Of a stretch of DNA of 64,000 nucleotides, positions 24,300 through 35,671 are shown piece by piece. The DNA comes from Pleurodeles waltl (taxonomy: Eukaryota; Chordata; Amphibia; Caudata; Salamandridae). The stretch lies in NCBI RefSeq assembly GCF_031143425.1, contig NC_090450.1, forward strand, positions 170,795,272 through 170,859,271. Direction: 5' to 3'. How positions within the stretch are numbered: position 1 is the stretch's first letter; each line of letters starts with the position of its first letter. Under the pieces are notes generated by a model that was given only the letters and a program-made list of their open reading frames with translations, made no database searches and had not been told where the DNA came from. A program made the translations under genes and the position numbers.

Positions 24300-25280
24300 G
24301 ATCAATGAGACACGGAAGCCAAAACAGTAGACCTAAAAGATAAGGAGTCTCTCACATCCAACCTGTAGTGGGACACAAAGGTAGAGGGAGCAGCCCAAGT
24401 AGCAGCAAGACAAATGTCTAACAAAGAAACCCCCGAGCCTCCTCCCAAGAAGCCGTCATGCCCCGTGTAGAACAACCCTGTACACCATCCAACAAACAGA
24501 CATTCTGAGAGGCATAAGGTAAGGAAATCAAAGAATGAATCCAGTGACCCAAAGTGGGCATAGAAGCTATCAAGCCATGATGCAGTACTCCAAAGTTCAC
24601 TAATAGGGCCTCACATTGCCGAAAGCCCCTGGTGCAAGAGAAATAGATGGAAACCGCCCGCAACACATCCAAGATGTGAAAAGCAACCTTCCCAGGGGTA
24701 GCAGGATCAGGAAAAAAGAAGGCAACGTTATCTCTTGTTGATGCTGAAAAAAGGAGACAAATTTGGAAAGACCTGATGGACAAAGACCCCAGCTCACCCA
24801 ACCTCCGGGCGGAAGTGATAGCCACCAGAAAGAATTTTTTTAATGTAAGAAACTTCAAATCCACAGTATCCAAAGGCTCAAATGGTGGAGATTGAGGAGC
24901 CCTGAGAACCAAAGGCAGATCTCAGGGAGGAACAATAGAACGAACCGAGGCTTCATAAAAAAAAAACTCTTAAAGTGAGGGGAACCCAAAAGCAGGAGTT
25001 CAGGCAAACCAAAAGACGAACGAATAGCTTGAATTTCAGCCCATTGCACCCTTAGGGTGGAAACAGGCAAACCCTTCTGAAACCATCCTGAAGGAACTGA
25101 AAGACTGAAGAGGCGTGATAAGAGGCAGGATCCAAAGAATAACCCCTACACCACTGTACAAAGGAAGACCAATGATGAGCGTATGCCTTCCTAGTAGAAC
25201 ATTTCCGAGAGCTCTGAATGGAAACATCCATAGGAGTGGAAAGACCCTGGGACATCAGATCCCTCCTTTCAAGTGCCAAC
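24300..25280 (-). pseudogene. DIRS tyrosine recombinase (minus-strand element)
   Basis: 25279-25052 encodes the N-terminal part (MSQGLSTPMDVSIQSSRK, then KAYAHHWSSFVQWCRGYSLD). 24912-24418 encodes the catalytic core: ITSARRLGELGSLSIRS is the first arginine box and GCSTRGMTASWEEARG the second. After a 1-base frameshift near 24425 the frame continues with LDICLAATWAAPSTFVSHYR, placing the nucleophile Tyr near 24370. All catalytic residues can therefore be seen, but frameshifts between the blocks make this copy inactive. Confidence 0.85.
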
Positions 25281-25505
25281 CATCAGACACATCTGGTGGC
25301 AAGTGGATGGGGGCAGAATGGGTGTCCAGAGAGGACAAGGATGACTGGGAGAACCCATTCTGGTACAACTGCCATGAGACACAACAGAGGAAACCAACTC
25401 ATCTGTGGCTAAAAGGGTGCCACCAGAATGAGGGAAACCAACCCAGCGAATCCTGGCCAGGAGCTGAGGAAGAAGAGGGAAGGGAGGAAAGACATACAGA
25501 GGCAC
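25269..25505 (-). pseudogene. Remnant of the DIRS segment upstream of the recombinase
   Basis: Reads LYVFPPFPLLPQLLARIR, a block that sits between RNase H and recombinase in DIRS polyproteins. It is cut by the hAT MITE that starts at 25513. Confidence 0.6.
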
Positions 25506-25512
25506 CTGTGGC

Positions 25513-25700
25513 CAGTGCTTTAAATGGGCCGGTACTGTCCGGTCCTGAGTACCGGCACTTTTTTATTTTGAGAGGGAGAGTACCGGCACATCTCAAGAAA
25601 AACGTAATACTTTTAATTGGAGAGTGCCGGCACTTCTCGGAAACAAGCAGGTACTCTAGCACAGAGTACCCGCACTTTAATTTTTCCATTTCAAGCACTG
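25513..25700 (+). mobile_element. hAT-type MITE, 188 bp, perfect 8-bp target duplication
   Basis: Termini are cagtgctttaaatgg at the left and ccatttcaagcactg at the right, which are inverse to one another apart from one base. The flanking 8-mer cctgtggc is identical on both sides (25505-25512 and 25701-25708). hAT elements make 8-bp duplications and have CAGTG-like ends. The interior holds repeats of the motif accggcact. It has no coding capacity and lies inside the DIRS remnant, so it inserted later. Confidence 0.88.
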
Positions 25701-25939
25701 CCTGTGGCCGAGGGTGGGATGAAGCATCTATTGCCAACCTTGTTCTGGGAATCTGGACACAAAACGGGGAAGGAGGGAATTGTCCCTGGATTTTTTTTTC
25801 CAGTGAATATAAAAACAGCTGCAGTCTCCAAGTCCCCGACTGGGAAAACATGCGGTGGTTGGAAGCCTCCAGGCAAAAAAACAAAAGGACACCCCAGGAA
25901 GTCCAAAATAGTGGAACAGAAGTAAAAAAAAACAGGATG

Positions 25940-26135
25940 TCTTCTGGGCTCCATGGCCCTTTATACCCAGATAGGGGAAAAGGTGATTGGAGGAGGGAGT
26001 TTTGTGGGGTTGGCTTATGCAAAAGAATCTTTTGATTGGTCAGGGCTACGACACGTGGGTCTGAGCAGAGGTGAAATACCTCATATGAGAAAGTATTGGT
26101 ACAAGAAATAGGGCTGAGGAGGTAATGACTATTCC
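25940..26135 (-). repeat. DIRS 5' inverted terminal repeat with promoter-like TATA
   Basis: Inverse partner of 23849-24064. Read on the minus strand it holds gggtataaagggcc (near 25968) upstream of the element's coding strand, so it is the likely promoter end. Confidence 0.8.
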
Positions 26136-27369
26136 TGTTATTTATCGGAGCTAGTTATTGTTGTTTAATAGTATATATCGACTTCAGTGGCTATTATATT
26201 GATATCGTGACCAGAAGATCTTTTATTGGTTCTTTCCGAGGGCTTATTTAGGTTGGTACCTAAAAATCCAGAGACCGAAACTCTATCCAGCATGAATCCT
26301 GGGGGGACCGTCAGGTGCTGTGAGATGCGGAGATTTAATTCATGCCTTATGCAGATCTAGATAAATAAACAACTATCTATTAATACTTTCACAAAAAATA
26401 TCTGACAATTGTACCTAAAAATGAAATGTATTGAAAATGCGAAGTTCGCAAGATTAATTTATGATGTTTTCGCGTCTTTTCCAGCTGTTTTTTGTTTGGC
26501 TTTCATCGTGTATGGAAATTATCTTTAGCTTTTAAAAAGAGTAAAGGGCATGATGATTGTAGCGAAATTTCACATTTTTTGATCTTCCAGAGAACAATTT
26601 TATCAGTATGTGGCAGAGGCAATATGAATGATTCACTGGGATAACACTTTCCTGACAATTCTAAATGGTTCCCAAACCTGAGGCTCTGACCTACAGGTCA
26701 CAGCAGCTCAGACAATTTACCAATCCAATCCTAACCGTACCTGCACTGTTTGATTCAGCACCTAATGTGTTGCAGAAGCGCCACCCAGTGTCTAAAAGTG
26801 TAAAATCAAAGTGATTCTAAAACTACGAAATGAAGACATCCCTAAATCATCTCTGCAAACAGGGGTTAAAGATAATATAATGTCAACCTTTCAATTTTTT
26901 CCTGATTAATATTTTGGAAGTTTTAGAGTCTGCTCTTCCTACACTGATTACGGATTATTTTATATCAGTGACAGTTGTTTAAATGGTGTGGAACAAAAAG
27001 CTACGCCGAAAGCCCATAAATTAGCAAGGCGTTATAAAATGTGGAAACAGTGGTTGAAATGCCCCCAAGGGGGAGAAAGGCAGCTGTGTCGGAGACGTGA
27101 TTAAAAGAACAAAATATTCTGTCGATAGTTTGCTGGCCTTACTCCTTCAGGTAATCACATATAAAATTGCACTTTTATAAGTAACCTCTATTGATTGACA
27201 TGACCACTGCAGATGTCTCTCTGTATGTAACCAGAGAGTCATAGAATTGAATCATGGTTGAAGGAATGGGGAATAGTGACCATTGTAGTTTAGTGCTACG
27301 AGCTTCCAACTTGTGAGTGAAGGCGCTCTGAATATGTAAGTCAATATTGTGAAAGTGTATTACACACAG
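26136..27369. other. Unassigned AT-rich DNA
   Basis: No gene or element recognised. Short frames only. Confidence 0.5.
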
Positions 27370-28190
27370 TATACTCAGACCCTCAAAAAACAAGTATTTC
27401 CTTACTACCAAGAGCACTCTCACCTCCTAAAAACGGGTAGCCTAACATTACTGGAAGCACTTCTCAAACTTGCCATCTCACATTACCAACAACACTTTTA
27501 GATCTCACACACAATAACAGTCTCTCACTACAGACAGCACTTCATACCTCTCAGAACAGCAGTCACGCACATTAGAACAGCACTCTCACACCAGTCACAG
27601 AGAAGTCTCACTCTACGGACACCACTTTCAGACCCCAGACCCTTGACAAACAAGCAATTACCCACTAACGAATGTACTCACACCCTTCACAGACTGACAT
27701 CAAACTCTACCAACACCACTGTGACACCCTGATTAGGAGCAATGCACTAAGGGCAGCACTCACACAACAGCAATCTCACAACACCGGATACAGCCCCTCG
27801 CCCCTTACAGAGCAGCAGTCTCTGTTCTGACCGCACTTGCTCCCCTAAGAGACTCGAAGTTTCACACTATCAGTAGCACTCTCACGCACACTCACAATAC
27901 CAACTTCACGATAACCCCCCTAAAAACTAGTAGTCTCCCACTAATGACAGCACACTCAGACCCCTCTCAAACTAGCAGTCTCATTACCAACAGCACTGTC
28001 AGGACCCTCACAGAAGACGTCTCTCACTACCGAACACACGTTCAGACCCCTCAGAGCAGCAGTCACGCACACTCCAGCATCACTCTCAAACGGTAGGATC
28101 TCAGTCTACAGACACACTCTCACACCCCTCACAGGCCAGCAGTTTCCCACTTGCAAGTGCACTCTTACACCCCTTACAGATCATCAGCAA
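27370..28190 (+). repeat. Decayed tandem repeat, ~40-bp unit
   Basis: Motifs of the type cagcagtctcacacta, ccaacagcactctcaca and cccctcacaga return again and again at about 40-bp steps, with many substitutions and indels. About twenty degenerate copies are estimated by eye. Strand composition is strongly skewed: C and A far exceed G. Confidence 0.72.
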
Positions 28191-29287
28191 ACCTTTATGT
28201 CTCGTTAATACCTGAAAGCGCCTCCTCTTTGATTTGTGAGTTTGTGCATGTGGTATTGTGGATGTGCCAGTGAGGGAACACAGAAATAAATCATTGGGTG
28301 GATAAATAGATGTATGTCTACGAACATCCGTTCTGCATAGGTTAATGGTAGACTGTACAGATGGAAGCCAAACATTTTGGCTTTGCCAACGTTTGTTGTG
28401 GTGCTAACTCCTGGCTTAGTTTATTGTTTATGCCCGCACAATTTGCCGATTATGGAAGTGCAGTACAATGATGTGGATTTTTTTGCCAAGAATCACACAA
28501 TTTGACCTAGTGACCGATCCAGAGTTTCTGTTCAGAATCTTCAAATAAGCCATAGGTGTTACTCTCACTTTTGCAAGAAAGGATAATGCACTTTGCCTAG
28601 TTGTCTTCTGACGGGTAAATTATTACAATGTGCTCAACCTGTTTGTTGCTGACTTTCAAAGTAAGCAAATGAAATGTTGAACCTACCGTACAGTAAATAA
28701 TAAATCATTTTAGAAGTGAGTTAGCTGACCTGGCACGAAAGAAAATATATTTCTAAAATCACATAAACAGAGTATGATTCAAAAGCAAACGATTATTTTT
28801 AAAATTAGTATAATTCTCTCCAGCAAACCATAAGGATTAAAGTAGGCCACAGAATAAAATTAAATTAAGGAAATTATCATTTTCCATTAACATGTTCCCC
28901 AATTTAAGTCAAAATGTTTCCGATTAAGCCTCACTACTCTATATAGACAATACCACAAATTACAAAGGCATTATAAAATCGCAGAAAGTCGCTTGGAGTT
29001 TGCTATGAAGCTCATTGAAAGGAGAAATATGCACTTTTCTGAATGTATTTATTCTCATAGTGTTTTACAGTGGTTTTCGTTCTTTTAATAGCTTGTTTGT
29101 GTTTTTTTGCCAAGCTGTAAGAAGAAGGAGTACCCTGACTCGTCCTTTGGTTGAGCCACTGGGCCGACACAGAGCTGCGCCTGCTATCCTGTTCAGGTCG
29201 AGCCTGTCTTGGCTTGCTCACCTGTAGGCGGCAAATTGTGGGTGGAGTCAGGAAGACCGAAGTCGTGTAGGGCAGAATAATGAGGGT
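28191..29287. other. Unassigned AT-rich DNA
   Basis: No gene or complete element seen. Confidence 0.5.
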
Positions 29288-32277
29288 TGTGAGAAAGTAG
29301 CCTCTTTCAAGCATGGTTACCCCCACTTTTGGCCTGTTTGTGAGTGTGTGTCAGTGTGTTTTTACTGTCTCACTGGGATCCTGCTAGCCAGGACCTCAGT
29401 GCACATAGTAAAAACCCTATTTGTCAGTGTGTTTTGCATGTCTCACTGGGATCTTGCTATCCAGGACCCCAGTGCTCATAGTCTGTGGCCTATGGGTGTG
29501 TTGTCAGTAGTGTTTAACTGTGTCACTGAAGTTCTGCTAACCAGAACTCCAGTGCTTATGCTCTCTCCACTTCCAAATTAGTCACTATAGATTTTGACTT
29601 CATATTCCAATTCCAATTGGCACACTGGTCCCTTCTTAGAAGTCCCTAGTATATGGTACCTAGGTACCCAGAGCATTGGGGTTCCAGGAGATCCTTATGG
29701 GCTGCAACATTTCTTTTGCCACCAGTAAGGAGCTCAGACAAACTTTCTTCAGGACTGCCACTGCAGCCAGTGTGAAACAGTGCACACACTATTTCACAGC
29801 AATTTTCACTGCACTTAAGTAACTTATAAGTCACCTACATGTCTAACCTTAATTTACTGAAGGCTAAGTTGCTAAGTGTGAGGGCACCTTTGCACTAGCA
29901 AAAGTGCCCCCACGCTGCCCAGGGCCCAATCCCTGGACTTCGTGAGTGCAGGGATACCATTACACACGTGCCCTACATATAGGTCAACACCTATATGTAG
30001 CTTCACAATGGTAACTCCGAATATGGCCATGTGAGGTGTCTAAGATCATGGAATTGTCCCCCCATTCCAAATCTGGTATTGGAGGGCAAATCCAATGCAT
30101 CCTGGGGGCTCCACAGTGGACAGCCAGTACTGCCAAACCAGCTCTCCGAGGCTTGCACTGCAGCTACAGCTGCTGCCACCTCACAGACAGGGTTCTGACC
30201 TCCTGGCGTCTGAGCAGCTCAGTCCCAGGAAGGCAGAACAATGCATTTCCTTTGCGAGGAGGGTGTTACACCCTCTCCCTTTGGAAATAGGTGTTACAGG
30301 CTTGGGAAAGGGAGCCTCCCAGAGCCTCTGGATATGCTTTGAAGGGCACAGATGGTGCACTCCTTGCATAAGCACTTCACCGGTTCAGGGACCCCCAGTC
30401 CCTGCTCTGGCACGAAACTGGACAAAGGAAAGGAGAGTAACCACTCCCCTGTCCATCACCATCCCAGGGGTGGTGCCCAGAGCTCCTCCAGTGTGTCCCT
30501 GGCGTTAGCCATCTTGTTTTCCAAGGTGTGGGGACACTCTGGAGATCTCTGAGTGGCCAGTGCCAGCAGGTGACGTCAGAGACCCCTCCTGATTGGTGCA
30601 TACCTGGGTAGGTAGCCAATCCCCCTGTCAGGGCTATTTAGGGTCTCTCCTGTGGGTGTCTCTTCAGATTCAGCTTGCAAGATCCCTCCAGGAATCCTCT
30701 GCATCCTCTGCTTCAGCTTCTGACTGTCAGATCAACCGCAGACTGCTCCAGGAACCGATGTAACTGCAGCAAAGTATCCAGGACCGCTCCTGTAGCCTGC
30801 AACTTCAGCTCCAGCCAGCATTTGCAACAGTTTCCAAGGTGTGCACACTCTGAGGACTCCCTGTCTCCACCCTGCACCAGAAGAACTGACGGAATCACCC
30901 ATGGAGTTATGGAGTCACTTCCCTGCTCCTACAGGCACCTTCCAAGATGACAACCGGTTCTCTGGGACTCCTCTCCTGACGATGAGCGTGCTCCCTGGAA
31001 CACAGGTGGTTGACCAACACGACCCAGACTGTCCTAAGGTCCAGCTGTCCAAGTTTGGTGGAGGTAAGAGCTTGCCTTCCCGGTTTGCGACAGTACCCCT
31101 GTGCACCGCGTCATCTCCAGCTCCATGGGCTCCTGTGCACTTCTTCCAAGAATCCTTTGTGCACAGTGTAGCCCAGGTCCCCAGCATTCCATCCTGCAAC
31201 GCAAAACTCGTTGAGTTGTTCTCCGGTGGCGTGGGACCTTCTTTTGTTGTGCTGCACCAACCGCAATTTGCACCTTCTTTGTCCCCATGTCCTGGGACTG
31301 TCTCCAGTGTTGGGAGCCCCGCCTTCCTCCTCAGTCTGAGTTGAGGCCCCCAGGTCCCTCCTGGGTCCAGGCAGCACCATTCTGACGCAAACCGCGACCT
31401 TGCTTGAACCAAGGCTGCTTGGACAAATCCAGCAACGTAAACAGCCTGAATCCATCATCGACGTGGGACATCTCCCGCCCCACGCGGGAACCCGCAGCCA
31501 TCTTCTTTGGTGCTCTCCTGCAGACTTCTTCTAACCGGAGAATCCTCTTTTGCACCATATTCTAGGTTGGCAGGGGATCCTTTCCTTCCTGGAATCTTCT
31601 GCAACTTCTGGACTTGGTCTCCTCTCTTTACAGGTCTTCAGGTCTCGGAATCCACCATTTGTTGCTTGCAGTCTTGCTTGGTTCTTGCAGTAAATCTTAT
31701 GACAACTTGTACTGTGTCCTGAGGAAACTTTTAGTACTTTACTCTTGCTTTCCTGGGCTCTGGGGTGGTGTATTTTACTTACCTTTGGTGTTCTCTTACA
31801 CTCCCTTGGCCTGCTACACACTACACTTGCCTAGGGGGGAATTCGAGATTCGCATTCCACTTTCTTAGTATGTGGTTTGTGTTGCCCCTAGGCTTATTGC
31901 ATTATATTGTATTTTCTACTGTTTGCTCTAATCTATGACTATTTATTTACCTGATTTTGGACTCTAGTGTATACATTTGGGTATAATACTTTATTGTCTC
32001 TAAGATATTTTTGGACTTGTGTCACTAAAATAAAGTACCTTTATTTTTGGTAACACTGAGTATTGTCCTTTATTGTGTATAAGTACTGTGTAACTATAGT
32101 GGTATTGCAGGAGCTTTGCATGTCTCCTAGTTCAGCATAAGCTGCTCTACTACAGCTACCTCTAGACAGCTTAAGCTGCTAGAACACTGTCTACATTTCA
32201 CTAATAAGGGATCACTGGACCTGGCATAAGGTGTAAGTACCTTAGGTACCCACTACAAACCAGGTCAGCCTCCTACA
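29288..32277 (+). mobile_element. Solo LTR, about 3.0 kb
   Basis: Starts tgtgagaaagtagcctcttt and ends gtcagcctcctaca, giving the TG...CA ends of an LTR. Flanking 5-mers are agggt (29283-29287) and agtgt (32278-32282), a target duplication with one mismatch. A poly(A) signal AATAAA lies at 32029-32034 followed by a T/G-rich stretch, and there is a promoter-like region near 30615-30645 (ccaat, ctatttag). No gag or pol sequence adjoins either side, so this reads as a solo LTR. A family is not assigned; size and ends suit a Gypsy- or ERV-type salamander element. Open frames inside (e.g. 30841-31344) have no family motifs. Confidence 0.7.
29365..29560 (+). repeat. Three tandem ~75-80-bp repeats at the LTR 5' side
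   Basis: The block cactgggatcctgctagcc followed by aggacctcagtgc begins at 29371, 29444 and 29524 with increasing divergence. Confidence 0.72.
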
Positions 32278-33105
32278 AGTGTGAAGTAAAAACAGTGAGT
32301 ATATGGTCCACCATCATATCTGCATTATTTTAAAAAGAATCTGCCCAAAATAAATGGCAATAAGGATAAATGCAGTGATCATTTGTTTTTTAAGTTGTGC
32401 TCATACCAGGCTCCTGCCCTTCTAAGCGCTATACATAAAAGGTGGCACTATTATCCAATGTTACTCATTCCTACTGAGTTTACTCACATCCGAAACAAGC
32501 ATTGGCAAAGTCAATAGGTCCCACCTTTATAACAGGAGTGCTGAGCTGTTGGATTTGTCCATGCTTGCCTGTTAGGTATTGTTTAAATATATATATATAA
32601 AAAAAAAACATTTTAAAATACTGTCTCAAGGGAGTCCCTCCACCTGCCATGCATGCCTCAGTTGTGCATATCTCAGGAATTGATTGGTATTCACTTGGTA
32701 TTCACGCAGTAGTGAGGAGAACTGCATCAGGTATCCCCATCAAACAAGTCTCCAACGGTGGACGACTCCAGGAGATCCTAGTGTTGAAAACCCCACAACT
32801 CTCTTATTTCAGGTACCAATGCCCTATCCCATAAAGGTGTCATCTTTATGGGTTTCCTGTGCCAACCTAGTTTCTTCCTTGCCCTCTGCCAGGCCATCAT
32901 CGCCACTTGTGTTACCGGCAAAAGGCTGTGTATCCCCTTCCCTCCATAAAGGTAATGAAGGCATGAGCACCTTTGTGCCTTCTCCAGCCCAAAGGTGTAA
33001 CGGTCCTCAGGGGCAAACAGCCAGTCATTAATATTAATTGGGTGGGCCGCTCATTAGTAGGCCTCCAAATCTGGAAGAGCCAAACCTACACTATAGGAGT
33101 TATGG
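32278..33105. other. Unassigned DNA between LTR and L1 fragment
   Basis: Contains a short (ta)n run near 32589-32599. 32640-33100 may be upstream L1 ORF2 sequence, but I cannot match motifs. Confidence 0.4.
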
Positions 33106-33480
33106 TTGAGCTTTTCCAGGGTATTCCTCGGGTGCTTTCCATCCCACAGGAAGGTCCGCAGGTCTGCCTCAAGACTGACCTACCTAGGTGTCTATTTGAC
33201 GCTGAGGAGGGAGCTCTGCCAGGAGCAAAACCTGGGGAGAGTGACGAGGCAGTGCAAGGAGGCGATGGAGAGATGGAGGAATTTTTAGGCTGGGTAGAAA
33301 TGTTCAAGATGATATCCTTCCCGAGGTTGCTGTATATGCTACAAAACATGTACTATTAAATTCTGCCAGAAGTGTTTGCCAGACTTGAGACAGACCTGCA
33401 CACCCATTCTAAAAGTGTAAGGGGGAGACTCCTCCATCTCCCCACCCCATCCCTGCACCTCCTTGTCAGAGATTATTAAG
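33106..33480 (+). pseudogene. L1-type ORF2 fragment (post-RT region)
   Basis: One frame gives RLTYLGVYLTLRRELCQEQN and then AMERWRNF. The next gives GWVEMFKMISFPRLLYMLQN. A third piece reads PEVFARLETDLHTHSKSVRG. The order 'YLG-x-x-L', 'W', 'GR-x-x-x-KM-x-x-P-x-x-LY' is that of the L1 ORF2 segment just after the RT palm. Stops and a frameshift break it. Confidence 0.75.
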
Positions 33481-33585
33481 ATAATTCGAAACACTATTAC
33501 AAGCTGCATTTATTTCAGTGTAAGAAATTAGTATTTATGCTATATTGTTTTGCATAGTATCCTTTATGTGGTGTATCAGGACCTA

Positions 33586-33609
33586 GGGGGTCATTCCAAC
33601 CTTGGCGGT
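33586..33609 (+). repeat. Harbinger left terminal inverted repeat
   Basis: Pairs with 42364-42387 in inverse, 20 of 24 positions matching. Preceded by the CTA target duplication. Confidence 0.88.
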
Positions 33610-34618
33610 CGGTGTTAAAGCGGCGGCCAACCCTCAAACAGGCAGGCGGCCAAAAAAATGGAATTCCGACCCTGGCGGTAACCGCCAACACAGCCCGCCA
33701 CTTTACCACTCCGACCGCCACAGCGGTACAGACAAGCAGCGCGGCGGTCACCGCCAACAGACAGGCGGCAGACAATGTACCGCCCACCCTATCACAACTC
33801 ACCAATCCGCCACCTTTTCCGGGGCGGGAGCCCCGCCGATAAAAACACGACAGAAACAGACTTCGAACGGGAAAACGCTCACCTCCATACACCCCACGAG
33901 GAATCTGGACAGCATGGAACCCGAACTACACATCCTACCAGCTATTGTCTACCTGCTCCTCTAGCAGGAGCACGAACGCCGGCGCAGAAGACAACAGTGA
34001 GTACTGCACCTACGACACAGGGGAGGGGGGAGGCAAAATATTACGGGGACACACATACGCCACACACCCACCCCCACCCTCACCCACTGCAACACACACA
34101 TCAATGCAGAGCAACAAGTCAGAGTGACACCCCCCAACCCCCCTGGAAGAATGCAAAGACAAAATAAAATGATCATTAAAAATGAAGTATAATATAGCAT
34201 AATTTAAGTTAAGTGAAATATGAAAATATAAATAAAATATATTACATCATGAACAATATATACATAGGTCAAAAGTCCGGCCGATATTGGCTATCATCCA
34301 TTGTTCGTGGGCCAATGGGCCTAAACACATGGGCAAAGCCCACACACGAGACCCGAATCCATTGGAGAGAACACTGCAGGGGCATCAGATAGTAAAACGA
34401 CAGGCACCTCAGGGGGAAGGGAAGGGGGGCACCTCAGCCAGTTCAGTCCACGACGCCAGATCCACGAGGGGCCTCCATGCCCACTGTACCATCCTGGGGA
34501 GTGCAAAGCCACAGTCCATCAAGTGGATTACAGACTCCACTGGTTCTGGAGGAGGCATGGTGCCCAGAGTGCTTCGTGAAGCCCTGGCCGACACAGATCC
34601 GGCCCTGCCAATGGGCCA
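33610..34618. other. Left subterminal region of the Harbinger element
   Basis: 33610-33840 is packed with gcggt/accgcc motifs, candidate sites for the element's DNA-binding proteins. 34140-34260 is AT-rich. No gene. Confidence 0.55.
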
Positions 34619-35671
34619 GCGGTGCTTGAGATGAAGGGCCCAGCGGAGCGGTGCTTGAGATGAAGGGCCCAGCGGAGCGGTGCTTGAGATGAAGGGCCCA
34701 GCGGAGCGGTGCTTGACAGGAAGGGCCCAGCGGAGCGGTGCTTGAGATGAAGGGCCCAGCGGAGCGGTGCTTGACAGGAAGGGCCCAGCGGAGCGGTGCT
34801 TGACAGGAAGGGCCCAGCGGAGCGGTGCTTGAGATGAAGGGCCCAGCGGAGCGGTGCTTGAGATGAAGGGCCCAGCGGAGCGGTGCTTGACAGGAAGGGC
34901 CCAGCGGAGCGGTGCTTGACAGGAAGGGCCCAGCGGAGCGGTGCTTGAGATGAAGGGCCCAGCGGAGCGGTGCTTGAGATGAAGGGCCCAGCGGAGCGGT
35001 GCTTGAGATGAAGGGCCCAGCAGAGCGGTGCTTGACAGGAAGGGCCCAGCGGAGCGGTGCTTGACAGGAAGGGCCCAGCAGAGCGGTGCTTGACAGGAAG
35101 GGCCCAGCGGAGCGGTGCTTGAGATGAAGGGCCCAGCGGAGCGGTGCTTGAGATGAAGGGCCCAGCGGAGCGGTGCTTGACAGGAAGGGCCCAGCGGAGC
35201 GGTGCTTGAGATGAAGGGCCCAGCGGAGCGGTGCTTGACAGGAAAGGGCCCAGCGGAGCGGTGCTTGACAGGAAGGGCCCAGCGGAGCGGTGCTTGAGAT
35301 GAAGGGCCCAGCGGAGCGGTGCTTGAGATGAAGGGCCCAGCGGAGCAGTGCTTGAGATGAAGGGCCCAGCGGAGCAGTGCTTGACAGGAAGGGCCCAGCG
35401 GAGCGGTGCTTGACAGGAAGGGCCCAGCGGAGCGGTGCTTGAGATGAAGGGCCCAGCGGAGCGGTGCTTGACAGGAAGGGCCCAGCGGAGCGGTGCTTGA
35501 CAGGAAGGGCCCAGCGGAGCGGTGCTTGACAGGAAGGGCCCAGCTGAGCGGTGCTTGAGATGAAGGGCCCAGCGGAGTGGTGCTTGAGATGAAGGGCCCA
35601 GCGGAGCGGTGCTTGACAGGAAGGGCCCAGCGGAGCGGTGCTTGAGATGAAGGGCCCAGCGGAGCGGTGCT
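34619..35671 (+). repeat. 29-bp minisatellite, about 36 copies, two unit types
   Basis: The unit is gagatgaagggcccagcgga plus gcggtgctt (type A), or the same with gacaggaag in place of gagatgaag (type B). The two types are mixed irregularly along the array: the first seven read A A A B A B B. One unit near 35241 has an extra base. On the minus strand all three frames stay open, because 29 bp shifts the frame each unit, which produces a long 29-residue periodic open frame. The array lies just beyond the 3' end of the second Myb-like gene. Confidence 0.95.

Larger units (their letters stand above)
23849..26135 (-). mobile_element. Internally deleted DIRS-like element with both inverted terminal repeats
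   Basis: Left (23849-24064) and right (about 25940-26135) ends are inverted copies. On the left ctgctcagacccacatgtcc, attaaaagattcttttgcgt and gggtataaagg are each matched on the minus strand at the right. The segment 24072-24190 is the internal complementary region: 24072-24132 is the inverse of the left outer end (23849-23912), and 24132-24185 is the inverse of the right outer end (about 26068-26130). This two-part layout is the hallmark of DIRS elements. Only the recombinase and a short upstream piece remain of the coding region; gag and most of RT are gone. Confidence 0.85.

Noticed and set aside
25115..26035. Plus-strand open frame of 306 codons
   Set aside because: Runs antisense through the DIRS recombinase remnant, the hAT MITE and a terminal repeat; no family motif.
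30841..31458. Open frames on both strands inside the long LTR
   Set aside because: No domain motifs; GC-rich LTR sequence with chance open frames, and LTRs are normally non-coding.
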